This document shows, piece by piece, positions 17,347-25,962 of a stretch of 33,058 nucleotides of DNA; the stretch's first letter is position 1; every line of letters starts with the position of its first letter. The notes under the pieces were generated by a model. The model saw only the letters and a list, made by a program, of their open reading frames with translations, did no database searches and had not been told where the DNA came from. Where the stretch lies: positions 2,845,724 through 2,878,781 of the forward strand of contig CP070685.1 of NCBI GenBank assembly GCA_020352895.1. Reading direction: 5' to 3'. Source of the DNA: Phycisphaerales bacterium (GTDB taxonomy: Bacteria > Planctomycetota > Phycisphaerae > UBA1845 > G020352895). The position numbers and the translations under genes are program-made.

Positions 17347-18342
17347 ATGCCCGATTCGCAGGCGGACGGCCATTCGATGTGCGACCCCGAATGCCTCGTG
17401 GTGATGTACCACTATGTACGGCCGCCGGCGGCGCCCGGTGAGAGCGCCCTCGTTGCGATGGATCCGGATGCTTTCGACCGGCAGCTCGAGCGCCTGGCCG
17501 CCAGCCGCGAGATCATCAGCCCGGATCGCTATCTGGACTTCCTGGCCGGCTGCGGCGGCCTGCCCGAGCGGTGCGCCCTGCTCACGTTTGACGACGGCGT
17601 GATCGATCACTATCGGCACGTGTTCCCTATGCTACAGCGGCGTGGCCTGTCGGGGGCGTTCTTCGTGCAGACCGATCCGGTGGAGAATCAGCGCATGGAG
17701 GCCACCCACATGAACCACATGCTGCTGGGCGGCCTGGAGATCGACGAGTTGATGGCCGAGTTCGATGCCGCCCTGGCGCGGCGGGCGCCCGGCCGGACGC
17801 TGTCCGATTTCGTTCTCCGTGACAAAGCCATGTCACTGTATCACTATGAAAGCGAGAACAGGGCTCTGTATAAGTACGCCGTCGCGTTCGGCCTGCCTTT
17901 CAATTTGCGCGACGAGATACTCACCGAGATGTTTCGCAGGCACTGGGGTGATCCGGGCGACTGGGTCCGGCGTTTTTATCTTTCGTGGGACCAGTTGGCT
18001 GAGATGCAGGCCGCCGGCATGCACGTCGGCGGACACTCCCATGGACACGATGTGTACCCGCGGCTTCCCCGCGACCGACTCGCGCAGGACACACGCCGGT
18101 GCTGGGACATTCTGACGGCGCGACTGGGGCGCCGCCGCCGCGCCTTCGCCTATCCCTTTGGCCGTTACAACCTTGAGTCTATCGAGGCGGTTCGCGTGGC
18201 GGGGTTCGCTGCCGCCTTCACCACGCATGACGGTCTCAATGCCGGACGCGTGCCAAGGTTTGAAATCGCTCGGACCGACTGCGTTGCCCTGGACGCCGCC
18301 CTGGCCGGCACCGTAAATGGAAGAAGTCATGCCCACGCTTGA
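17347..18342 (+). CDS. Polysaccharide deacetylase (NodB-type) family protein
   Basis: A 331-residue member of carbohydrate esterase family 4-like enzymes, which remove N-acetyl groups from glycans. Motif 1 is LLTFDDGV with Asp82 and Asp83; motif 2 is GGHSHGHD with His230 and His234; AFAYPFGRYN follows as the motif 3-like part. Motifs 1 and 2 are 146 residues apart, much more than the usual 50 or so, because an insertion of about 100 residues (about 115-215) containing an MxHYE-type helical stretch lies between them. No signal peptide, so it is probably cytoplasmic. ATG 17347 has GAGG six bases upstream. The stop lies inside the next gene. Confidence 0.87.
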   Translation: MPDSQADGHSMCDPECLVVMYHYVRPPAAPGESALVAMDPDAFDRQLERLAASREIISPDRYLDFLAGCGGLPERCALLTFDDGVIDHYRHVFPMLQRRGLSGAFFVQTDPVENQRMEATHMNHMLLGGLEIDELMAEFDAALARRAPGRTLSDFVLRDKAMSLYHYESENRALYKYAVAFGLPFNLRDEILTEMFRRHWGDPGDWVRRFYLSWDQLAEMQAAGMHVGGHSHGHDVYPRLPRDRLAQDTRRCWDILTARLGRRRRAFAYPFGRYNLESIEAVRVAGFAAAFTTHDGLNAGRVPRFEIARTDCVALDAALAGTVNGRSHAHA

Positions 18343-19474
18343 GGTCCAGGCCTGCCCGGCTTGCGGGCACGGGAACGACGCCGACGCCGTGTTCTGTGGC
18401 CGGTGTGTCGCCCCGCTTCGCGTGCGGAAGCTCGCGGATCTAGATGCCGATGATCTACGCCTCTGCGCGGCCGCCCTGGCCGAGGTGCTCGAGCCGCCCA
18501 CGGCGCCGAAGGGCCGCGACGTCGAAGCGGATGCCCACACGGCCGAGTTGCTGGACGCGTACTTGAACCTTTACTGGCTGCGGCCCGAAACCGCCCTCTG
18601 GCAGGCCATCGACGCGAGGACCGTGCACAGGTGGCGGAGCGAGCATGTGCGGGCTCCCGTTCTCGATCTGGGCTGTGGAGACGGCACGCATGTGGCCACC
18701 ATGTTTGGTACGCGTTTCGAGGATTCTTTCGATGTCTTCGCCGGCCTGGATCTTCAGGGTGCGGACATCTTCGATGCCTATGACCGCCAGGAGTATCGGC
18801 CGGCGGTTGCTCGTCGCGGCGATTCCGTCGCCTGCGGCGTGGACATCCGGCCGAACATGGTGCGGCGCGCAGCCTCCCTGGGTGTCTACGAGAAGCTGAT
18901 AGTGGGCGATGCGACGCGGCTGTCCTTGCCCGACGCCTCGGTCTCGACGGTTTACAGCAACGTGTTGCGTGACCTGCCGGACGCCGGGTGCGAAGCCGCG
19001 CTGCGTGAGGTCGGGCGCGTGCTGCGCCCCGGCGGGCACCTGATCCTCCCGGCCTGCACGCCGGCCTGGCGCGACAGTCTGTACTTCTACCCGCGGGGGC
19101 GGGCCGAGGCCGAGGCGGGGAATGTGGAAGCTTCGCGACGGATGGCCGAGCTGGACCGGGGACGGAGCATCTCATTTGCCCAGCAGATCTCCGAGCAGGA
19201 GTGGCGCCGCCGGCTTGAGCGTTTCGATTTGGAGATCGTCGCCCGCGAGCACACTCACTCGCGCGAGACGACGCGTTTCTGGGATGTGGGTCTGCGCCCG
19301 TTCGCCGTGCCCCTGCTGCGATGGGTCAACGGCCTGGACGCCCACGCTCGCCTCCTGATCAAGCGCGCCTTAGTGCAAACGCTCAAGAAGCCGCTGGCTC
19401 GTCTGCTCTCCGTCCCGCCCGGCGCCGATTGCCCTCACGTAACCTACCTTGTACGCAAACCGTCGCGGGTCTGA
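18329..19474 (+). CDS. SAM-dependent methyltransferase with N-terminal zinc ribbon
   Basis: A 381-residue protein. The N-terminus has a zinc-ribbon knuckle pair with Cys9, Cys12, Cys23 and Cys26 (CPACG...FCGRC). The class I methyltransferase domain (about 105-250) shows motif I VLDLGCGDGTH at 111-121, CGVDIRPNMVRRA, VGDATRLSLPDASVSTVYSN and REVGRVLRPGGHLILPA. The C-terminal third is less typical, with a hydrophobic stretch near FAVPLLRWV. It overlaps the deacetylase gene by 14 bases. ATG 18329 has GGAAG five bases upstream; an alternative ATG at 18317 adds four residues. Substrate unknown; the neighbour suggests a glycan or lipid intermediate. Confidence 0.87.
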   Translation: MPTLEVQACPACGHGNDADAVFCGRCVAPLRVRKLADLDADDLRLCAAALAEVLEPPTAPKGRDVEADAHTAELLDAYLNLYWLRPETALWQAIDARTVHRWRSEHVRAPVLDLGCGDGTHVATMFGTRFEDSFDVFAGLDLQGADIFDAYDRQEYRPAVARRGDSVACGVDIRPNMVRRAASLGVYEKLIVGDATRLSLPDASVSTVYSNVLRDLPDAGCEAALREVGRVLRPGGHLILPACTPAWRDSLYFYPRGRAEAEAGNVEASRRMAELDRGRSISFAQQISEQEWRRRLERFDLEIVAREHTHSRETTRFWDVGLRPFAVPLLRWVNGLDAHARLLIKRALVQTLKKPLARLLSVPPGADCPHVTYLVRKPSRV

Positions 19475-19547
19475 TCCTCGGGGACAGTTCAGCTTCGCCG
19501 GGGGAGGTGTGATGCGACCTCCAGGCGTGCATTTGAATCCGGGCCGG

Positions 19548-20468
19548 TCACGCGCTTAACCATCGGCGAGCTTCGTCGGGAAGCATTTGGCAAAGGTCCG
19601 CGCGCCTGGGGTGCACGTAGAGATAGTTCGAGAAGCGATAATCGGGGTCGCCACGAATGTCACGCTGGCAGATCAGGCCTCGGTCGGTAATCCAGAACCA
19701 ACGGTAGCCGTGTTCGGCGAGGACGGCCTGCTGCTCGGCTTCGTTTCTTCCACGGAGTACCTCGCAGAATATCATGGGGGCGTCGCGCTCCATGATTTCG
19801 CTCATGCCTTGCAGCACTTCGTGTTCGGTGGCTTCGGTATCGATCTTGACCACATCGATTCTGTCGAGTCCGTGCGTCGTGGCATAGATGTCCAGCGTAA
19901 TACTTGCCTTGCGAATGGCCGTGGCGGCTTGTCGGAAACCGGCCAAGGTGGAAGCGCTCGAGGGAAGGTCCACATCGGGAACGTATAGAGTCATCTCGCC
20001 TGCCTGGCCTGATACGATCAACGGCTCTGCGCGCACGTTTGCCAAGTGATTCAGCCGGATGTTCTTAATCAAATGCTCGCAATTCGGGGGCCAGGGCTCG
20101 AAGGAGATGACTCGGTTGGTCGGATTGGCTATCGCGGCCAACAAGGTGTAATAGCCGGTGTATGCCCCCACGTCGATGGCGCAGACGCCTCGGCTGCACA
20201 AATGGTAGAACAGGGCGGTTGTCTCCGGCTCGTATCCTTTGAACCCGTCCCAATAGAGTCGGATGGCCACGCCGTCCTCCGGCCCGGGGCAGTGCAACCG
20301 GGCCGACCTGCCGTCCGGAAGGGAAATGGAGAACTCGCCCGTCTCGGGCATAAGCCTCTTGACGTGGTCAGGAAGGAGGCGAGCTGTACGGGTGGCCCGC
20401 AGCACGCTGCGCGCATTGCGGCCGAGACGTTCATGGGCCAGCAGGCGGCGAATGCAGTTCTTGACCAT
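19548..20468 (-). CDS. FkbM-family methyltransferase
   Basis: A 306-residue protein. The SAM-binding motif is AIDVGAYTGYYTLLAA with Asp99, followed by VISFEPWPPNCEHLIKNI, the FkbM hallmark VVKIDTEATEHEVLQGM, and MIFCEVL. Such enzymes often O-methylate sugars of surface polysaccharides or secondary metabolites. It lies 169 bases after murJ on the same strand, with a possible weak terminator between. ATG 20468 has only a weak ribosome site. It is convergent with the methyltransferase gene at 18329. Confidence 0.88.
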   Translation of the reverse strand: MVKNCIRRLLAHERLGRNARSVLRATRTARLLPDHVKRLMPETGEFSISLPDGRSARLHCPGPEDGVAIRLYWDGFKGYEPETTALFYHLCSRGVCAIDVGAYTGYYTLLAAIANPTNRVISFEPWPPNCEHLIKNIRLNHLANVRAEPLIVSGQAGEMTLYVPDVDLPSSASTLAGFRQAATAIRKASITLDIYATTHGLDRIDVVKIDTEATEHEVLQGMSEIMERDAPMIFCEVLRGRNEAEQQAVLAEHGYRWFWITDRGLICQRDIRGDPDYRFSNYLYVHPRRADLCQMLPDEARRWLSA

Positions 20469-20577
20469 GACCTAGAGGGGCCCGAGCGTTGCATGTTGGC
20501 TCAGGGCCGGCGACGTATTCATTCGGTTATCGGCCAGGAGCCACTGCGTTTCCACGCTGACCGAAGCGAAATATCAC

Positions 20578-20609
20578 AAAAAGGGTGCTGCCGCGCGGAG
20601 ATCCGCGGC
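20578..20609 (-). terminator. Possible terminator after murJ
   Basis: Reading the minus strand, GCCGCG-GATCTC-(CG)CGCGGC forms a stem over 20591-20609 and is followed, after a seven-base spacer, by TTTTT at 20582-20578. The gap between stem and T-run makes it a weak candidate. Confidence 0.35.
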
Positions 20610-20637
20610 TCGACGCTGTTCCGGGTATCCCAGTCCT

Positions 20638-22236
20638 TCATCGCGACATTAGCTCGGGCAGTTCGCGGCTGCGGAGCAGGGCGGCGGAAAGCAGATAGGC
20701 GGCCACGCCGGTCACGACCAGGACCGCCAGGCGCAGGATGGGCCCGGGCTGGCCCGCCCAGGCGGCCAAGATCCTATCCGCGCCGAGAACGGCCGCGGCC
20801 ATCACCAACCCGCCGACCAGCGACCGCAAGCCCGAGGCGCCCAACTCAACCCAGGGCAGCGGGGCCAGTCGCCCGGTCAGAATCCGCCCCAACCAGAAGA
20901 ATTGCACCACGCCGCAGATGGCCGTGGCCGCACCCAGGCCTGCCTCCTCCCACCGCCAGACCAGCGTCAGGTTCAGGGCCAGGTTAACTACCACCATTGC
21001 GGTGGCGACGCGCATAGGCGTCAAGCGGTCACCCATGGCGTAGAAACCACGGATGACGATGTGGTTCAATCCGTATGCCCACACACCGGCCGCGTACGCC
21101 GCCAGAGTCAGCGATACTCTCCGCGTGTCTTCTGCGGCGAACTCGCCGCGTTCGAAGAGCCCCTGCACCAGTGGTTGGGCGGTCACGATCAGCCCCAACG
21201 TGGCAGCCACGCCGACGAAGAAGACGGTCCGCACCGACGTGGCCAGCGCGTCCCGCAAGCTCGCGCGGTCGTCGGCCGCGGCATGGGCACTCAACGTCGG
21301 GAACACGGCTGTCGCGAAAGCCAGACTGAAAACGCCCAGGGGGAATTGGTACAGCCGCTGGGCGTAGTAGAGCACCGCAGGCGCTCCTTCGTGCGGCACG
21401 CAGAGAAGGGCCACAACCGTATCGCCCAGCGTGTTGATCTGTACGGCTGCGAGTCCAATGATCATGGGCAGCATAGCCGTGGCGATGTTTCGCAGTCCGG
21501 GGTCGCTGCGATCAAAGCTCCAGCGGGCACGGAACCCGGCGGCCCGCAAGGCGTGCAGTTGCATGATGAGCTGAAGCACCCCAGCCACGAGGACCGCCCA
21601 GGCCAGCGCCCAGATTCGCCACACGGGGGCTTCCGGGCGCCATGCATTGGCCCCGAACAGCGTGCCAATCAACACCAGATTCAGCAGGATTGGCGCGCTG
21701 GCTGGCACGGCGAAGCGGCCCCGAACATTGAGCACTCCTCCCGCGGCGGCCACCAGGCAGATGAGCACGGCGTACGGCAGCAGTAGCGCCGTCATGGCCA
21801 GGGTCAATCCGGCCGGTCCCTCCAGCGGCAGCAGCAACCACAAGACCAGAAGTAGACCTTCGCCCAGCAGTACCAGCGCCGACACAACGAAGGCCAGCCA
21901 TGAGAACACGCGCCCTGTCAAGGCCGCGCCGCCGGCCTCGCCCTCATCGTGGAGCCGCTTGGCCAGCACCGGTATCAGTGCTGCGGAGAGGGCCCCCTCT
22001 CCGAACAGCCGCCTGAACAGGTTGGGGATGGTGAAGGCTACCGCAAAGGCGCTGGCCAATCCGGTGGCGCCGAAGAAGTATCCAAAGGTTATGTCTCGGG
22101 CGAACCCGGAAATGCGCGATATCAGTGTCAGCAGGGAGACCACCCGGGCCGAGCGCAGGAACCCGTTCCCTCCTTGTTCTGCCCCGGCTGCTCGATCATC
22201 GGTCATGAGCGCTTCGTGGGCCCTGGGCCGAGTCAA
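20638..22236 (-). CDS. murJ: Lipid II flippase MurJ (MviN family)
   Basis: A 532-residue membrane protein with about 14 transmembrane helices, in the MOP superfamily; it moves lipid-linked peptidoglycan precursors across the membrane. Family marks include SARVVSLLTLISRISGFARD, FGATGLASAFAVAF, IPNLFRRLFGEGALSAALIP and LYQFPLGVFSLAFATAVFPTLS. Start: TTG 22236 has GGAG nine bases upstream, the same spacing seen for several genes here; ATG 22206 is the alternative. It follows the second small Cys-terminal gene by 22 bases and is probably cotranscribed with it from the promoter at 22838-22866. Confidence 0.95.
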   Translation of the reverse strand: MTRPRAHEALMTDDRAAGAEQGGNGFLRSARVVSLLTLISRISGFARDITFGYFFGATGLASAFAVAFTIPNLFRRLFGEGALSAALIPVLAKRLHDEGEAGGAALTGRVFSWLAFVVSALVLLGEGLLLVLWLLLPLEGPAGLTLAMTALLLPYAVLICLVAAAGGVLNVRGRFAVPASAPILLNLVLIGTLFGANAWRPEAPVWRIWALAWAVLVAGVLQLIMQLHALRAAGFRARWSFDRSDPGLRNIATAMLPMIIGLAAVQINTLGDTVVALLCVPHEGAPAVLYYAQRLYQFPLGVFSLAFATAVFPTLSAHAAADDRASLRDALATSVRTVFFVGVAATLGLIVTAQPLVQGLFERGEFAAEDTRRVSLTLAAYAAGVWAYGLNHIVIRGFYAMGDRLTPMRVATAMVVVNLALNLTLVWRWEEAGLGAATAICGVVQFFWLGRILTGRLAPLPWVELGASGLRSLVGGLVMAAAVLGADRILAAWAGQPGPILRLAVLVVTGVAAYLLSAALLRSRELPELMSR

Positions 22237-22258
22237 GCCGTGCCACTCCGCGGTTGAC

Positions 22259-22456
22259 TTAGCAGCTTGTGGAAAGCCCGGGGAATACGAAATCGATGAA
22301 CGTCGGCGTCAGAAAGTCGCAGAAAGGAGGGCAGATTTGCGGCCCGCCGCCGGACGTCTGGGCCTTGACCACACTGGTCAGCCCCAGGACCAACAGTGTA
22401 GCCTGGACGAACAACCTCTTGACCCGGATCGTCACTGGAGCACCTGGTCCATACAT
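22259..22456 (-). CDS. Small exported protein with C-terminal cysteine (second of pair)
   Basis: Up to 65 residues. From the internal GTG (22435) the N-terminus TIRVKRLFVQATLLVLGLTS followed by VVKAQT is a good signal peptide, with cleavage expected after KA. The mature part is about 32 residues: SGGGPQICPPFCDFLTP, TFIDFVFPG and a final STSC. Three cysteines are present, the last at the very end. An ATG start at 22456 would add seven residues. It lies 22 bases before murJ. No known family recognised. Confidence 0.5.
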   Translation of the reverse strand: MYGPGAPVTIRVKRLFVQATLLVLGLTSVVKAQTSGGGPQICPPFCDFLTPTFIDFVFPGLSTSC

Positions 22457-22478
22457 CTTCTGCTAGCCCTTTCGGGTG

Positions 22479-22516
22479 GCAAGGCCCCCGGACTTGAGAG
22501 AACCGGGCCCCTTGCC
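22479..22516 (-). promoter_or_regulatory. Long hairpin between the two small genes
   Basis: On the minus strand GGCAAGG and CCCGG pair with CCGGG and CCTTGCC across an 11-base loop, with a two-base G-G mismatch in the middle. There is no T-run, so it may act as an attenuator, processing site or mRNA stabiliser rather than as a terminator. Confidence 0.4.
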
Positions 22517-22555
22517 GTGGTCCCCGACAAGTCACTCCACTGGCCGCAGGCTGGA

Positions 22556-22735
22556 CTAGCAGCCGCTCTGGTTGAGCCAAGTGCACGTGTCTCCCAGTAG
22601 TGGGGAGACAAAGATGTCGAGTAGCGCCACGCCGGCGAGCTGAAGCACGGTCTGTCCGATGCAGCCACCGATCTGATAAACCGTTCCCACGGCCGCTGCG
22701 GCCAACACAATCATCATCGCTTTTCTGTGCGACAT
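22556..22735 (-). CDS. Small exported or membrane protein with C-terminal cysteine (first of pair)
   Basis: A 59-residue protein. MSHRKAMMIVLAAAAVGTVY looks like a signal peptide or membrane anchor; QIGGCIGQTVLQLAGVALLD and IFVSPLLGDTCTW follow, ending LNQSGC. Three cysteines are present, one of them the last residue, as in the neighbour at 22259. The IGGC could also be a lipobox (Cys25). ATG 22735 has GGAG nine bases before it, and a near-consensus promoter lies about 100 bases upstream, which supports a real gene despite its size. No known family recognised. Confidence 0.55.
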   Translation of the reverse strand: MSHRKAMMIVLAAAAVGTVYQIGGCIGQTVLQLAGVALLDIFVSPLLGDTCTWLNQSGC

Positions 22736-22837
22736 CTTCGTTTACTCCATTGCCTGGTTCCGGGTTCGAGACGGGGAGGCACGGTCGCGCCACTGCACAA
22801 GGCCCCCACTTACATCCGTGCGCAGGCGACTCCCTGT

Positions 22838-22866
22838 ACTCTAAACGCCGCCAAATGGCCGGTCAA
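22838..22866 (-). promoter_or_regulatory. Promoter of the small-protein/murJ operon
   Basis: On the minus strand TTGACC (22866-22861) and TAGAGT (22843-22838) are exactly 17 bases apart, matching five and four of six consensus bases. Transcription would start near 22831, giving a leader of about 95 bases to the small gene at 22735. Confidence 0.6.
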
Positions 22867-23128
22867 ACGCACCGGGGCAGAGCCGAAACGTGACATCCCC
22901 CGCCTTGGGCGACTCCTGAGCGGTCCTCCTGGCCCTTGGAGCCGGTGCTAGTACTGGAACAGAGAATGGACAAGGTTTTGCTCGCAATATGTGGGGGTTG
23001 CCTTGTGAATAACCACGAAATCTGGAGCACTCGTCCTGCCCAGCGCATGAGCTTGAGAAATCTTCCCTGCGCAATCGGCGTTGGCGAATGAGCTTACAAC
23101 GATCGAGCCGAAATTCGCCCCCTTTCGA
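22867..23128. other. Divergent intergenic region
   Basis: Lies between the minus-strand promoter at 22838-22866 and the plus-strand promoter at 23129. No gene is apparent; the open frames lack any recognisable feature. Confidence 0.4.
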
Positions 23129-23157
23129 TTGACAGGCCCAAATTCATGGGTTATATA
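23129..23157 (+). promoter_or_regulatory. Promoter of the ribonucleotide reductase gene with overlapping palindrome
   Basis: A perfect TTGACA at 23129-23134 and TATATA at 23152-23157 with a 17-base spacer. GGGTT-ATATA-AACCC (23148-23162) straddles the -10 element and could be a repressor site. It does not match the NrdR box as I know it. Start of transcription would be near 23164, giving a leader of about 170 bases that includes the hairpin GCGAC-T-GTCGC at 23241-23251. Confidence 0.7.
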
Positions 23158-23337
23158 AACCCTTGCCCACTACATGTCGTGGGTGCCAGCCAGAAAAACT
23201 AGCGGGTAGAAGTTCATCTGAGCGATATTTGCAGGGGGATGCGACTGTCGCTCCCGGGGATTTTGTGCTCCCAGGTCGTTGCTTCTGCGCTGGGATGGAT
23301 CGAATGCCGGATCAGGCGTCGAACGGAGTCACCCGAA

Positions 23338-25962
23338 ATGATCGGTTCGCAGGATGCGCAGGTTACCCCTTCCGAGATTATCGAGGATTGCCCGGACGTC
23401 ACGGGTAGTGTCCTCAGTGAAAACGCTCTTCGCGTCCTGAAGGCGCGATACCTCAAGAAGGATTCAAGCGGGCGGATCATCGAGACGCCCCGAGGCCTCT
23501 TTGAACGCGTGGCCCGAACGATCGCCCAAGTCGAGGCGGGCACATACGGTGCCCCTCAGGAGGTCGCAGACGAGTGGAAGAGGCGCTTCTTCGACCTGAT
23601 GTGGTCGGGCCAGTTCATGCCCAACAGTCCAACCCTGATGAATGCCGGGCGGGAGATGGGCATGCTCAGTGCGTGCTTTGTGCTACCGGTCAAAGACAGC
23701 GTTAGCGACATCTTTGACACCATCAAGCACACCGCCCTGATCCAGAAGGCGGGCGGGGGCACCGGCTTCGCATTCGACGAGCTGCGCCCCACCGGCGATT
23801 ACATTCGGAGTTCCGGCGGGACCACCAGCGGGCCGATCAGCTTCTGGCGCGCGTTCTCTGAGGCTACCAATGCCATCCAGCAAGGCGCCTTTCGCCGCGG
23901 CGCCAACATGGGCATGCTTTACATCCATCACCCGGACATCCTCAAATTCCTGCATGCCAAACAGGATCTGACCCAGTTCAACAACTACAACATCTCGGTC
24001 AAGGTCACCGATGAATGGATGGACCGCTTCCTGGCTGATCCGGACGGGCCGCACGTCGTCCGCAATCCCCGCGACCAAAGAGAGTATTACCTGCCCAAAG
24101 ACCTGGACATTTGGTCTTACGAGATGCGCCATCTGAGGCCACGCCTGGGCGACGACTCCGACTTGGCCCTCCGCGAAGAAGTCTATTCACGCCGCGAAAT
24201 CTGGGACATCATCATCACTAACGCCCACGCGACCGGAGAGCCGGGCGTTGTCTTCATCGACCGTATCAATGAGCATAACCCCACTGCACATGTGGGCCGA
24301 ATCGAGGCCACCAATCCCTGCGGTGAACAGCCGTTGCTGCCCTACGAGGCCTGCAACCTCGGCAGCATCAACCTCGGCGCGTTCGTCGTGGACCCATGCA
24401 CGGACAACGCCCATGTCGACTGGGACGAGTTGCGTGAGACGGTACATCACGCGACACGCTTCCTCGACAACGTGATCGATGCAAACCGTTACCCGCTGCC
24501 TGAGATCGAACATATCTGCAAGTCCAATCGCAAGATTGGCCTGGGCATCATGGGATTCGCCGATGCACTCCACATGCTGGGCATCGGCTACAACGCCGAC
24601 GATGGGCTGCAATGGGGAGAGCGCTTCATGCGCTTCGTCAACGAGGAGGGGCATCGGGCCAGCGAGAAGCTAGCCCTGGAACGTGGGAGCTTCCCCAATT
24701 GGAAGGGCTCGACCTGGGACGTCGAGTTCCACCGCCCCATGCGGAACGCCACCGTCACCACGGTGGCTCCCACCGGCACCATCAGCATCATGGCCGACTG
24801 CTCCGGGGGCATCGAGCCGCTGTTCGGCCTGGCCTTCCAGCGGAACGTGCTCAAAGGCCAGGACCCCGGCAAGAGCCCCATGATCCAGATCAGCAAGACT
24901 TTTCGGCGTGTTGCCGAAGAGCGAGGGTTCCTGAGCGAGGGTTTGATGGAACGCGTTGCCAGGGACGGCACCCTCGCTCATTTGCCTGAGATTCCCGAGG
25001 ATGTGCGCCGCGTGTTCGTCTGCTCGCACGATATCGACCCGGAGTGGCACGTGCGCATGCAGGCTGCGTTCCAGAAGCATTGCGACGCTTCCATCTCCAA
25101 GACCATCAATTTCCCGCATGAGGCCAGCGTTCGGGATGTGGACGTCATCTACCGCAGGGCCTACGAGCTCGGGTGTAAGGGCGTGACCGTCTACCGGGAC
25201 GGCTGTCGAGAGAGCCAGCCCATGGCCCTTTCGGAGTCGAAGGGTCTCAGGGGCAGCCGGGTTCAACCAGGAGGGAGCTCCGAGGGCCAGACCGAGTCGC
25301 GCGATCCCAAGACGGGCGTGCTCGTTCCTCGGGATTTGCCGGAGATTGTCAGCGGATTCCGCGTCAGGCAAATGACTCCCTTCGGCAACATGCACGTCAA
25401 TCTTACCGTCAACCCGGCCAGCGGACGCGAACTCGAAGTATTCGCTCAACTGGGCAAGGGCGGCGATCTGGCCAACAGCGACTTGGAAGCACTCTGCCGC
25501 ATGATCTCGCTGTGGCTCCGTGCCGGCGGGTCGCTCAAGCAGGTCATCCATCAACTCAAGGATATCGGGTCCTCGCTTCAGGTGGCCACCAAGGAAGGCA
25601 AGATCATGAGCCTGGGTGACGGCCTGGCCCGGGCTCTGCTGAAGTACTACCGAGCCAAGACGCACTTCGGCCTACAGAAGTTGCTGCTCGGAGAGGTGGA
25701 CTTCAGCGAACTGGACAGCGTGCCGGGGGCCCCAAGGTCGCGGGCGCCCGGCAACGGAAACGGCCACAAGGGAGGCAACGGCCACGGTCCGTCGGCCAGT
25801 GAGGCACGCGCCGTGGCCGATTCGGCCCTGAGCACACCGTGGTCGCAGACGTCGAGGGTCCAGGGCTACAAGCTCAAGTGCAACGAATGCGGCCAGCCGC
25901 TCGAGTTTACTGAGGGCTGCGTGAAGTGTAGCAATCCGGAATGCGGTTACGCAGCCTGCTGA
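23338..25962 (+). CDS. nrdJ: Vitamin B12-dependent (class II) ribonucleotide reductase
   Basis: An 874-residue enzyme reducing ribonucleotides to deoxyribonucleotides using adenosylcobalamin to generate the radical, so it works with or without oxygen. It shows FMPNSPTLMNAG, LSACFVLPV with the first active-site cysteine (Cys113), GGGTGFAFDELRP, and the radical loop ATNPCGEQPLLPYEACNLGS with Asn326, Cys328 and Glu330. VTTVAPTGTISIMADCSGGI follows. The C-terminus (about 846-874) is a Cys-rich tail with six cysteines (LKCNECG...CVKCSNPECG) that may bind zinc or reduce the active site. ATG 23338 has GGAG nine bases upstream; an ATG at 23239 directly abuts its G-run and is less likely. No intein seen. 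Confidence 0.95.
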   Translation: MIGSQDAQVTPSEIIEDCPDVTGSVLSENALRVLKARYLKKDSSGRIIETPRGLFERVARTIAQVEAGTYGAPQEVADEWKRRFFDLMWSGQFMPNSPTLMNAGREMGMLSACFVLPVKDSVSDIFDTIKHTALIQKAGGGTGFAFDELRPTGDYIRSSGGTTSGPISFWRAFSEATNAIQQGAFRRGANMGMLYIHHPDILKFLHAKQDLTQFNNYNISVKVTDEWMDRFLADPDGPHVVRNPRDQREYYLPKDLDIWSYEMRHLRPRLGDDSDLALREEVYSRREIWDIIITNAHATGEPGVVFIDRINEHNPTAHVGRIEATNPCGEQPLLPYEACNLGSINLGAFVVDPCTDNAHVDWDELRETVHHATRFLDNVIDANRYPLPEIEHICKSNRKIGLGIMGFADALHMLGIGYNADDGLQWGERFMRFVNEEGHRASEKLALERGSFPNWKGSTWDVEFHRPMRNATVTTVAPTGTISIMADCSGGIEPLFGLAFQRNVLKGQDPGKSPMIQISKTFRRVAEERGFLSEGLMERVARDGTLAHLPEIPEDVRRVFVCSHDIDPEWHVRMQAAFQKHCDASISKTINFPHEASVRDVDVIYRRAYELGCKGVTVYRDGCRESQPMALSESKGLRGSRVQPGGSSEGQTESRDPKTGVLVPRDLPEIVSGFRVRQMTPFGNMHVNLTVNPASGRELEVFAQLGKGGDLANSDLEALCRMISLWLRAGGSLKQVIHQLKDIGSSLQVATKEGKIMSLGDGLARALLKYYRAKTHFGLQKLLLGEVDFSELDSVPGAPRSRAPGNGNGHKGGNGHGPSASEARAVADSALSTPWSQTSRVQGYKLKCNECGQPLEFTEGCVKCSNPECGYAAC

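Noticed and set aside
22755-22785. tRNA T-arm-like GGGTTCGAGA
   Set aside because: The flanking bases do not form the 5-base T-stem and no acceptor, D or anticodon arm is present.
23164-23337. Cobalamin riboswitch in the nrdJ leader
   Set aside because: GCGACTGTCGC resembles part of the B12 core, but the B12 box and the conserved receptor stretches are absent.
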